Assembly (NCBI GenBank): GCA_964627805.1
Contig: CAZVLA010000039.1
Span: 1 to 12,341, forward strand
DNA: 12,341 bases
Source: CAZAMI01 sp964627805
Lineage (GTDB): Archaea; Thermoproteota; Thermoprotei_A; Sulfolobales; NBVN01
Reading direction: 5' to 3'
Shown: one piece after another, positions 1 through 5,408 of the stretch
Numbering within the stretch: the first letter of the stretch is position 1
How the letters are laid out: every line of letters starts with the position of its first letter
Made by a program: the position numbers and the translations under genes
Notes under the pieces: generated by a model
Told to the model about the DNA's origin: nothing
Databases searched by the model: none
What the model saw: only the letters and a program-made list of their open reading frames with translations

Positions 1-141
1 AGTTACCGTCTTTGTTGATGTTACTGTCTTAACTACCGTTGTGGTAGTTACTCCCCCCTTAGGTACTACAGCATAAGTAACACCAGCAACCACAACAGCA
101 ACAACAACAGCAGTAATAACCACAGCCACAGCAGTCGAGAT
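1..141. repeat. Terminal direct repeat, left copy (141 bp)
   Basis: Bases 1-141 are identical, base for base, to 12201-12341. The repeat lies inside the BMP coding sequence, covering the membrane anchor and the start of the Thr-rich linker. An exact overlap at both contig ends is what a de Bruijn graph assembler prints when a path closes on itself, and 141 is a common maximum k-mer length. The simplest reading is one physical sequence shown twice in a 12,200-bp closed path. A genuine pair of repeated segments cannot be excluded from sequence alone. Confidence 0.97.
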
Positions 142-153
142 TGCTTTTGACAT
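1..153 (-). CDS. BMP-family nucleoside-binding protein, N-terminal part (rest at 11031-12341)
   Basis: This is the 5' end of the gene whose body lies at the other end of the window. Reading on the minus strand from ATG at 153, it encodes residues 1-51 of a 440-residue protein: a short start (MSKAISTA), a very hydrophobic Val/Ala-rich segment at about residues 9-30, then the start of a Thr-rich linker. The ATG is the only usable start: it follows GGTGATG at 165-159 with a five-base spacer, and an in-frame TAA lies a little further upstream. Bases 1-141 equal 12201-12341 exactly, so the frame runs off base 1 into the copy at 12201 and on to the stop at 11031. No lipobox cysteine is seen, so the hydrophobic segment is probably a membrane anchor or an uncleaved signal. 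The gene begins 78 bp downstream of apgM. Confidence 0.85.
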   Translation of the reverse strand, partial: MSKAISTAVAVVITAVVVAVVVAGVTYAVVPKGGVTTTTVVKTVTSTKTVT

Positions 154-231
154 TGATACATCACCATCTAATACTTAATAAAGGCTATTTACTTGTGAAG
201 TAAGAAAAGTTAGTAATCCGTAATAAAAGCA
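154..231 (-). promoter_or_regulatory. apgM-BMP intergenic region: T-rich termination signal, TATA-like box, RBS
   Basis: On the minus strand, going downstream from the apgM stop, there are two short T-rich runs (GCTTTT at 230-225 and ACTTTTCT at 210-203) that could act as a weak archaeal terminator. They are followed by TTTATTAA at 182-175 and GGTGATG at 165-159. The TATA-like box would place a transcription start almost on the BMP ATG at 153, giving a leaderless mRNA. The good ribosome binding site instead suggests read-through from apgM. Both modes may operate, and the sequence does not decide between them. Confidence 0.4.
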
Positions 232-1524
232 TTAAGCACCCCATTTCTTTCTCCTACCCATTAAGTCAAGTATAGTGTTTAGGAAGTCAACACCTCTAAT
301 CCTCCCTAAAGCACCTCTTGCACAACTCACCTCATCGTAGTACCTAACCTCATCCCTCCTAACACCGAGACCGGCTATCGCTATGGGTACGGGGTCTCCG
401 GTATGGTCCCTAGCGTAGCACGGCGTTGAGTGATCAGCTACTAAAGCTATTAGGTCACTGCTTAAGTCTATGCTCTTCAATAACTCACCAACCAACCAGT
501 CGATCTTCTCTATAATCTCGACCTTACCCCACCAGTTACGGTCGTGGCCAGCGATGTCCGGGCCCTTAACGTGTATGAATACTACTTCATAACCCTTATC
601 TAAGGCCTTAAGTGCTGACTTAAGAATTGATTCAATGTTAGTGTCTAAGTTACCTGTAGCTCCGGGAGGTACTTCACCTTCGATACCTAGGATCTTACCT
701 ATACCTAATACCGTATCCTCCTCACATACTAAGTAGGCAGAGACTCCGTGGTACTCCTTGAAGGGTCTTAGATCCTTAGGTACGGATCCAGCACCTCTCG
801 TAATGACTATGTTAGCTGGTAGTAAGCCCCTCCTAATCCTCTCCCTATTTACTGGGTGGTTCTTCAGTAATTCGTATGACATCCTAACGATCCTATTAAC
901 TATGGAGGCGGTCCTCCTAGCCTCATCACTACTGTCTAATGGCTTAGCTTCAGCTACGGGCCTACCCTCCTTAGCAGTCCCGGGGTCCGTATCCGTGATC
1001 TTAGGTGATATACCCTCCCCTCTAAGGACTATGGATACCCTATGTTCGGTACCGTGAGCTATGAGTACCTCAACACCATCGACCTCCCTTATACTACTAG
1101 CTAAGTACTTAACAAGTTCCTCAGCATCCTTACCCCTAATCCTTCCTGCCCTCCTATCAATAACGACTAACTCATTACCGACCTCCTTAACCGTAGCTAA
1201 GTTAGCTCTTAAAGCAACATCACCAGGCCTTAACTCTAAACCAGTACCGACCGCCTCCAAAGGCCCCCTACCTGGGTAGTACTTAATTGGGTCGTAACCG
1301 AAGATAGCTAAGTGACCGGTGTCAGTCCCTGGCCTTACGCCAGGCGCTATTGGGTCGTAGAGACCCGTAATTCCTAGATCAGCTATTAAGTCTAGGTTAG
1401 GCTTACGAGCAACTTGAAGTGGGGTTCTCCATCCTAGCTCCTTAATGGGTCTATCACCTACGCCGTCCATAATTACTATAACCGCTCTCCTAGCTTCAGT
1501 TACTTCATAGCTTCCTCCACCCAT
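232..1524 (-). CDS. apgM: 2,3-bisphosphoglycerate-independent phosphoglycerate mutase, archaeal type
   Basis: Interconverts 3- and 2-phosphoglycerate in the cytosol, in glycolysis and gluconeogenesis. It belongs to the alkaline phosphatase superfamily. Numbering from the ATG at 1524 (430 residues, slightly long for ApgM), visible motifs are the metal-binding DGVGDRP (D20), PGTDTGHLAIFGYDP around 65-79, DRRAGRI near 123-129, TDTDP near 177-181, PGATGNLDT near 287-295, HVKGPDIAGHD (318-328), DHSTPC (364-369) and DHTGDPVP (373-380). The position usually held by the phosphorylated serine (PGSDTAHL) is threonine 67. GGGTG lies 6-7 bases before this ATG; a GTG at 1533 would add three residues but lies within that ribosome binding site. 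A TATA box sits at 1577-1571. BMP follows 78 bp downstream. The family assignment is firm. Confidence 0.93.
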   Translation of the reverse strand: MGGGSYEVTEARRAVIVIMDGVGDRPIKELGWRTPLQVARKPNLDLIADLGITGLYDPIAPGVRPGTDTGHLAIFGYDPIKYYPGRGPLEAVGTGLELRPGDVALRANLATVKEVGNELVVIDRRAGRIRGKDAEELVKYLASSIREVDGVEVLIAHGTEHRVSIVLRGEGISPKITDTDPGTAKEGRPVAEAKPLDSSDEARRTASIVNRIVRMSYELLKNHPVNRERIRRGLLPANIVITRGAGSVPKDLRPFKEYHGVSAYLVCEEDTVLGIGKILGIEGEVPPGATGNLDTNIESILKSALKALDKGYEVVFIHVKGPDIAGHDRNWWGKVEIIEKIDWLVGELLKSIDLSSDLIALVADHSTPCYARDHTGDPVPIAIAGLGVRRDEVRYYDEVSCARGALGRIRGVDFLNTILDLMGRRKKWGA

Positions 1525-1570
1525 TAAAGACACCCATTAAGTTTACTCAGTAGGGAAATTACTTAGTTAC

Positions 1571-1577
1571 TATAAAT
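1571..1577 (-). promoter_or_regulatory. TATA box for apgM
   Basis: The minus strand reads ATTTATA here, close to the archaeal TATA consensus. A start site about 26 bases downstream would fall near 1548, leaving a leader of about 24 nt that contains the GGGTG ribosome binding site before the ATG at 1524. The plus strand reads TATAAATTA, so the same box could also serve leftward and rightward transcription. Confidence 0.6.
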
Positions 1578-1623
1578 TACCTAATTACTTAAAGTAAGTA
1601 ATGCAGTAACTCCGTTACTACTA

Positions 1624-1665
1624 CCTCAAGACGAAGCCCTAGTTAAGGTAGTGTGAGGGGCGTAG
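1624..1665 (+). repeat. Imperfect ~41-bp direct repeat, copy 1
   Basis: This 42-bp segment matches 1880-1920 at about 32 positions after two small gaps. The shared blocks are CCTCAAGAC, CCCTAG, GGTAGTG, GGG and CGTAG. Its outer arms CCTCA (1624-1628) and TGAGG (1654-1658) are complementary. Unlike copy 2 it is not followed by a gene; a GTG at 1672 opens only six codons. It may be a second regulatory site or the relic of a duplicated gene start. Confidence 0.65.
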
Positions 1666-1816
1666 CTAACCGTGGGTGAGTCGCTGAAGTAAATACGGAT
1701 TACGTAGAGGGCTAATACTTGAACTTAAATTCGTGAGTAGCGTATCCAATGTGGCTTAAGTGATTGAGTTAGTTCCCTATTTAGAGTTAGGGGATCCTTA
1801 AGACGCTCACTAAAAA

Positions 1817-1829
1817 CCTCATGATGAGG
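1817..1829. promoter_or_regulatory. Short palindrome, possible operator
   Basis: CCTCAT-G-ATGAGG is a perfect inverted repeat with six-base arms and a single central base, 91 bp before the dppD start. Dyads of this size are typical of binding sites for dimeric Lrp/AsnC- or TrmB-type archaeal regulators. No regulator gene lies in the window and no second copy was noticed, so the role is a guess. Confidence 0.3.
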
Positions 1830-1879
1830 CCCTCAATGTTAGTAACTTACTTAATCTATGTACGATAGCTCTTTAATTC

Positions 1880-1920
1880 CCTCAAGACACCCTAGCTTAG
1901 GTAGTGCTTGGGTGACGTAG
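1880..1920 (+). repeat. Imperfect ~41-bp direct repeat, copy 2, abutting the dppD start
   Basis: Counterpart of 1624-1665, offset by 256 bp, in the same orientation, ending exactly at the base before the dppD GTG. The match keeps CCTCAAGAC at the left edge and CGTAG at the right edge, so the repeated unit has defined borders. This copy contains the dppD ribosome binding site within its right half. Confidence 0.65.
1888..1914 (+). promoter_or_regulatory. Hairpin covering the dppD ribosome binding site
   Basis: CACCCTAGC (1888-1896) can pair with GCTTGGGTG (1906-1914), leaving one T-T mismatch and a nine-base loop. The 3' arm carries GGTGA (1911-1915), the Shine-Dalgarno sequence for the GTG at 1921. 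When folded, the site would be largely hidden, so dppD translation could depend on opening of this stem. A TATA-like TTTAATT at 1872-1878 would start transcription inside the stem, so the hairpin matters only if transcription begins further upstream. Confidence 0.45.
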
Positions 1921-2877
1921 GTGCCACCATTACTTGAGGTTGAGGACCTACACGTTTATTACTTCACCGATAGGAAGGTCGTTAAGGCAGTCGATGGTGT
2001 TTCATTCACCTTAGGTAGGGGCGAGGTCCTGGGTATTGGTGGGGAGTCCGGATGCGGTAAGTCGACGTTAGCTTACGCTATAATGAGGCTAGTACCCCCG
2101 CCTGGTAGGATAGTTGGGGGTAAGGTAGTTCTTGATGGTAAGGAACTGACATCAATGGATGAGGATTTACTTAGGAGGGAAGTTAGGTGGAGGGAAGTTA
2201 GTATGGTTTTTCAAGGTGCTATGAATGCTCTATGCCCCGTATTCACTATTGAGGAGCAACTAGTAGCTCCGCTGACTTACCACTTAGGTATGAGTAGGTC
2301 TGAAGCCCGTAGGAGGGCTGAGGAGGTCATTAGACTCGTTGGTCTTCCGGAGGCGGTATTACGTAGGTACCCCCACGAATTAAGTGGCGGTATGAAGCAG
2401 AGGGTGGTTATCGCTATGGCGATAATAATGAGGCCTAAGCTAGTCATAGCTGATGAACCAACCACTGCCTTAGATGTAGTTGTTCAAGCCCAGATAATGA
2501 ATTTATTTAAGAGGCTTAAGCAGGAGTTATCATCTTCATTCATCTTCATAACCCACGACCTCAGCTTACTAGCTGAGATAGCTGACAGAGTAGCTATAAT
2601 GTATGGGGGGAAGATAGTTGAGTTAGGACCCTCAAGTAATGTCTTCAGAGACCCTAAGCACCCCTACACATCACTACTTCTAGAGAGTATTCCTAGGGTG
2701 GGAATGAAGAAACTGAAGTGGATACCAGGCACCCCACCGGATCTAAGTAACCCACCGCCTGGCTGTAGGTTCTGGCCTAGATGCCCGTACGTGAGGGACA
2801 GGTGTAGGAGGGAGGAACCACCACTAGTCGACGTAGGTAACGACCACTTAGTTTCCTGCTGGTTGTATGGGGGGTGA
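1921..2877 (+). CDS. dppD: Oligopeptide/dipeptide ABC transporter ATP-binding protein (DppD-like)
   Basis: One of the two cytoplasmic ATPases that power a peptide (or, in some archaea, oligosaccharide) importer of the Opp/Dpp family. The 318 residues are usual for DppD. Walker A GESGCGKST is at 41-49, the Q-loop glutamine at 98, the signature LSGGM at 154-158, Walker B LVIADEP at 174-180 and the switch histidine at 212. The C-terminal oligopeptide-type domain carries Cys282, Cys288, Cys295 and Cys313, spaced as in Dpp ATPases known to hold an iron-sulfur cluster. The GTG start follows GGTGA by five bases. dppF starts three bases after the stop. No DppA, DppB or DppC gene lies upstream or elsewhere in the window, so the partners must be encoded elsewhere. 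Substrate is not determined. Confidence 0.92.
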   Translation: MPPLLEVEDLHVYYFTDRKVVKAVDGVSFTLGRGEVLGIGGESGCGKSTLAYAIMRLVPPPGRIVGGKVVLDGKELTSMDEDLLRREVRWREVSMVFQGAMNALCPVFTIEEQLVAPLTYHLGMSRSEARRRAEEVIRLVGLPEAVLRRYPHELSGGMKQRVVIAMAIIMRPKLVIADEPTTALDVVVQAQIMNLFKRLKQELSSSFIFITHDLSLLAEIADRVAIMYGGKIVELGPSSNVFRDPKHPYTSLLLESIPRVGMKKLKWIPGTPPDLSNPPPGCRFWPRCPYVRDRCRREEPPLVDVGNDHLVSCWLYGG

Positions 2878-2880
2878 GTC

Positions 2881-3930
2881 TTGGAGGTAATACTTAAGGC
2901 TGAGGAGCTTAGGAAGTGGTTCCCCCTGAGGAGATCAATAGCGGAGGTACTTAAGGGTATTAGGAGGTACGTTAGGGCCGTTGACGGTATTGATTTTGAG
3001 GTACTTAAGGGTGAGGTATTCTGCTTAGTAGGTGAATCCGGATGCGGTAAAACAACTACTGGTAGGGTTTTAGTTAGGGCTACGTACCCTACTAGTGGTA
3101 AAGTACTTTACAGACCCAGGGATTACGTAGCTGATGTTCTTAGGAAGTACGGGGTACCTGAAGTAAGTGACGGATTCTTCGTAATAAGCTCTAGGATGCC
3201 TAGGAAGGCTGATAAGGTGTTGAGGAGGGAGATACAGATGATTCTTCAGGATCCTTACGCATCCCTAAATCCTAGGCAGAGGATTAGGGATGCTCTGGAG
3301 GAGCCCCTAATAATTCACGGGTTAGGGAGTAAGGAGGAGAGGTTGGAAGCCGTTACTAAGGCGTTGGAGGACGTTAAGTTAACGCCACCAGAGGACTTCC
3401 TTGAGCGGTACCCACACCAGCTCTCTGGAGGGCAGAGGCAGAGGGTATGCATAGCTAGGGCATTACTCCTAAAGCCCCAGTTAATAGTTGCTGACGAGCC
3501 TGTATCGATGCTTGATGTCTCAATAAGGGCTGAGATACTTGACCTCATGTTAGAACTTAAGAACTCTAAAGGCTTAACCTACGTATTCATAACTCACGAC
3601 TTAGCAGTAGCTAGTGGTATATGTGATAGGGTAGCTGTTATGTACTTAGGAAAGATAGTTGAGTTAGGACCCACCAAGGAGATAATAAGTAACCCCCTAC
3701 ACCCATACACGAAGGCATTGCTCGAGGCGATACCTAAGCCCGACCCTACGGGTAAGGACTTAATAAAGGAGATTAAGCTCAAGGGAGAAGTACCTAACGC
3801 TGAGAACATACCTAGTGGGTGTAGATTACATCCTAGGTGCCCATACGTAATGGAGATATGCAAGAGAGAGGAGCCCCTAATGAAGGATGTTGGTAGGGGT
3901 CATTACGTCGCCTGTCACTTAATTAAATAG
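2881..3930 (+). CDS. dppF: Oligopeptide/dipeptide ABC transporter ATP-binding protein (DppF-like)
   Basis: Second ATPase of the Opp/Dpp pair, expected to form a heterodimer with the product of the gene just upstream. It has Walker A GESGCGKTT at 51-59, Q-loop Q123, signature LSGGQ at 181-185, Walker B LIVADEP at 201-207 and H-loop H239. Cys314, Cys320, Cys327 and Cys345 in the C-terminal domain mirror the four cysteines of the partner. Between Walker A and the Q-loop there is an extra stretch of roughly 30-35 residues (about 78-112), which I believe is common in archaeal DppF. The start is a TTG; the ribosome binding site GGTGA (2873-2877) includes the upstream stop codon, so translation is probably coupled. 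The hairpins at 3956-4001 may end the transcript. Confidence 0.92.
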   Translation: MEVILKAEELRKWFPLRRSIAEVLKGIRRYVRAVDGIDFEVLKGEVFCLVGESGCGKTTTGRVLVRATYPTSGKVLYRPRDYVADVLRKYGVPEVSDGFFVISSRMPRKADKVLRREIQMILQDPYASLNPRQRIRDALEEPLIIHGLGSKEERLEAVTKALEDVKLTPPEDFLERYPHQLSGGQRQRVCIARALLLKPQLIVADEPVSMLDVSIRAEILDLMLELKNSKGLTYVFITHDLAVASGICDRVAVMYLGKIVELGPTKEIISNPLHPYTKALLEAIPKPDPTGKDLIKEIKLKGEVPNAENIPSGCRLHPRCPYVMEICKREEPLMKDVGRGHYVACHLIK

Positions 3931-3955
3931 TGCTTTAGTGATGCGCACTGAAGGG

Positions 3956-3971
3956 AGTATCTATTGATACT
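3956..3971 (+). terminator. Short hairpin after dppF, possible 3' end signal
   Basis: AGTATC and GATACT are perfectly complementary with a four-base loop (TATT), 25 bases after the dppF stop. There is no T-run behind it, so classical intrinsic termination is doubtful. It may rather protect or define the mRNA 3' end. Confidence 0.35.
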
Positions 3972-4001
3972 AGTTAAGTACTGATAATCATTAACTTAAC
4001 T
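3972..4001 (+). other. Eight-base inverted repeat after dppF
   Basis: AGTTAAGT (3972-3979) pairs perfectly with ACTTAACT (3994-4001) around a 14-base loop, immediately after the first hairpin. Together the two form a tandem stem-loop region downstream of dppF. The words are common in this AT-leaning sequence, so chance is possible. Confidence 0.35.
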
Positions 4002-4112
4002 CATGTAGAGCATGTTACTTCATGCACTCACCACCTAGCTATTGAGTATGGTACTGTTTAATGTCTACATCATTAGGTGCTTCCTTGGTTCTACATAGGT
4101 GAGGAGGCTACC

Positions 4113-4120
4113 TAAATTAA
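4113..4120 (+). promoter_or_regulatory. TATA-like box for the permease/HMA operon
   Basis: TAAATTAA lies about 57 bases before the permease start. A transcription start near 4143 would give a leader of about 30 nt holding the ribosome binding site GGTGAT at 4164-4169. The arms CAAGT (4129-4133) and ACTTG (4143-4147) flank a GTACGTAC core near the predicted start and could be an operator. The rest of 3931-4173 shows no gene. Confidence 0.45.
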
Positions 4121-4173
4121 TTAAGAATCAAGTTATGTACGTACTTGAGTTAGTAGCTAAGTTGGTGATGTAG

Positions 4174-5070
4174 GTGGTGGTCTTAGAGGTACTCACTGAC
4201 GTTGCTAAGGAGTTCTGGAACCTCCTTGAGGTTATGTCACCAGCCCTACTAACAGCCTTAATAGTTAGTGCTTTCCTACTAAGTATAAACCCTTCTAAAC
4301 TTATTAACTACGTATTTAGGAAGGGGCTTAAGTCACTCGTGACGTCAGCGTTCCTAGGCTTACTCATTCCCCTATGCTCATGTAGTATATTACCGCTCGT
4401 AGTCTCGCTTAAGAGGCTTAAGGTACCTACCTACGTATTAACTCCATTCCTAATTTCAGGACCTATAATATCCCTACCAGCTATACTGCTATCACTAACC
4501 CTACTAGGTCTTAAATTCACCTTAGCCTACATAATATCCTCATTCCTAATAGCTATTACTTTAGGATTAATTACTAAGGCACTCATTAAGGAAGGTAATG
4601 ACGGGTCCTCAAACTACTTAACTACTCACGAACATAACTACTTACGCATGAACCTAGGTATTAATGGTAGGTTACGTGCATTCCTCAGTAATTTACTAGA
4701 ACTTACTGACTCCGTAGTTACTCGCGTACTCGTAGGGTTACTAGTTGCTAGTGTATTGAGTGTAGTACCTCTTAATGCAGTAAGTAACTACCTAAGCTAC
4801 CCAGTAGGTATTTACGTATCCGTAGCTATCTCCGTACCAATCTACGTATGTGCGGTAGGTAGCTTACCCTTAATAGCTACCTTAATTAGTAAGGGGCTAT
4901 GCTTAGGGGGTGCTATAGCCTTCCTACTAGCTGGTGTAGCTACTAACGTATCATCACTACTAGTCATTAGTAAGGAGTTTGGGCGTAAGTACTTAGTAAC
5001 TTACCTAACATCATTAATTACGTTAAGCATAGTCATAGCCCACATAATCCACTGGGTGATGAGTCTATGA
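4174..5070 (+). CDS. YraQ/ArsP-family permease, probable metal or metalloid exporter
   Basis: A 298-residue integral membrane protein with about eight hydrophobic segments in two halves. The first half carries PLCSCSILPL at 66-75 (Cys68, Cys70), and the second carries a matching segment with Cys226 (YVCAVGSLPL) followed by GGAIAFLLAGVATN at 245-258. These are hallmarks of the DUF318/ArsP_1 permeases, members of which export organoarsenicals or copper/zinc. The loop between the halves (about 136-175) is polar and includes His152 and His154. The GTG start follows GGTGAT by four bases; the next codon is also GTG. The stop overlaps the ATG of the next gene (ATGA), so the permease and the HMA protein are likely made together. 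The ion transported cannot be read from the sequence. Confidence 0.8.
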   Translation: MVVLEVLTDVAKEFWNLLEVMSPALLTALIVSAFLLSINPSKLINYVFRKGLKSLVTSAFLGLLIPLCSCSILPLVVSLKRLKVPTYVLTPFLISGPIISLPAILLSLTLLGLKFTLAYIISSFLIAITLGLITKALIKEGNDGSSNYLTTHEHNYLRMNLGINGRLRAFLSNLLELTDSVVTRVLVGLLVASVLSVVPLNAVSNYLSYPVGIYVSVAISVPIYVCAVGSLPLIATLISKGLCLGGAIAFLLAGVATNVSSLLVISKEFGRKYLVTYLTSLITLSIVIAHIIHWVMSL

Positions 5071-5408
5071 ATCCCCTACTAATACCTACTATAGTACTAC
5101 TGACACTCTACGTAGCTAGTCAGCTAGTTAAGTACTTAGGTAGTAGAGTCAGAGGTAGTGAGGGTAGGGGGTACGAGGTTATTCTTAGAGTAAATGACAT
5201 GAAGTGTAGTCACTGTGCGTTAAGGATAAGGAATGCATTAGTACGTAACCCCTACGTAAGTAGTGTTAACGTATCATTAAGTAGTAAGGAAGTACGTATA
5301 CACCTTAAGGAATTAAGGAGTAATGCGTTAATTGAGGAGTTAATTAGTGAGATTAGGAAGTTAGGGTATTCAGAGATTGAGAGAGTTAGTGACGGAGGTA
5401 ATACTTAA
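5067..5408 (+). CDS. Membrane-anchored heavy-metal-associated (HMA) domain protein
   Basis: A 113-residue protein with one N-terminal hydrophobic helix (about 3-19), a short basic/Gly linker, and an HMA ferredoxin-like domain at about 36-107. The metal site is MKCSHC at 45-50 with Cys47 and Cys50, the CxxC pair that holds Cu(I), Zn(II) or similar soft metals. Free HMA chaperones usually lack a membrane helix, so this one is tethered, probably with the domain in the cytosol where it could hand metal to the permease. It overlaps the permease by four bases. Its last 23 bases overlap the 3' end of the amidohydrolase gene on the other strand. Confidence 0.8.
   Translation: MNPLLIPTIVLLTLYVASQLVKYLGSRVRGSEGRGYEVILRVNDMKCSHCALRIRNALVRNPYVSSVNVSLSSKEVRIHLKELRSNALIEELISEIRKLGYSEIERVSDGGNT

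Larger units (their letters stand above)
1534..1920. other. 387-bp non-coding interval between divergent apgM and dppD
   Basis: The largest gene-free stretch of the window. No tRNA, rRNA or convincing protein gene is seen in it. It holds a TATA box for apgM at 1571-1577, two imperfect copies of a roughly 41-bp element at 1624-1665 and 1880-1920, a short dyad at 1817-1829, and a hairpin that overlaps the dppD ribosome binding site. The longest ATG-initiated reading frame I noticed on the plus strand is 15 codons (1821-1868) with no ribosome binding site. If the molecule is a replicating circle, this is the most likely place for an origin, but I see no origin recognition box. Confidence 0.7.

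Noticed and set aside
1..141. Terminal repeat as the long terminal repeat or inverted end of a mobile element
   Set aside because: The copies are direct, lie inside a coding sequence, and no transposase, integrase or target duplication is seen; an end-overlap explains them better.
758..1279. Open frames on the plus strand opposite apgM (99 and 72 codons)
   Set aside because: They lie wholly antisense to a well-conserved enzyme, have no ribosome binding site and show Ser/Leu-rich composition typical of antisense frames.
1821..1868. 15-codon frame (MMRPSMLVTYLIYVR) as a possible leader peptide for dppD
   Set aside because: No ribosome binding site, no clear promoter for it and no run of codons suggesting attenuation; archaeal attenuation of this type is not established.
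1821..1890. Possible C/D box RNA starting at a perfect box C (ATGATGA)
   Set aside because: No box D (CTGA) at a suitable distance, and no D'/C' pair.
1534..1920. CRISPR array or tRNA in the non-coding interval
   Set aside because: Only two diverged repeat copies 256 bp apart, and no cloverleaf or CCA-type acceptor stem could be traced.
3938..3984. Possible C/D box RNA after dppF (GTGATGC, CTGA, TTGATA, CTGA)
   Set aside because: The first guide space would be only four bases, too short, and box C is imperfect.
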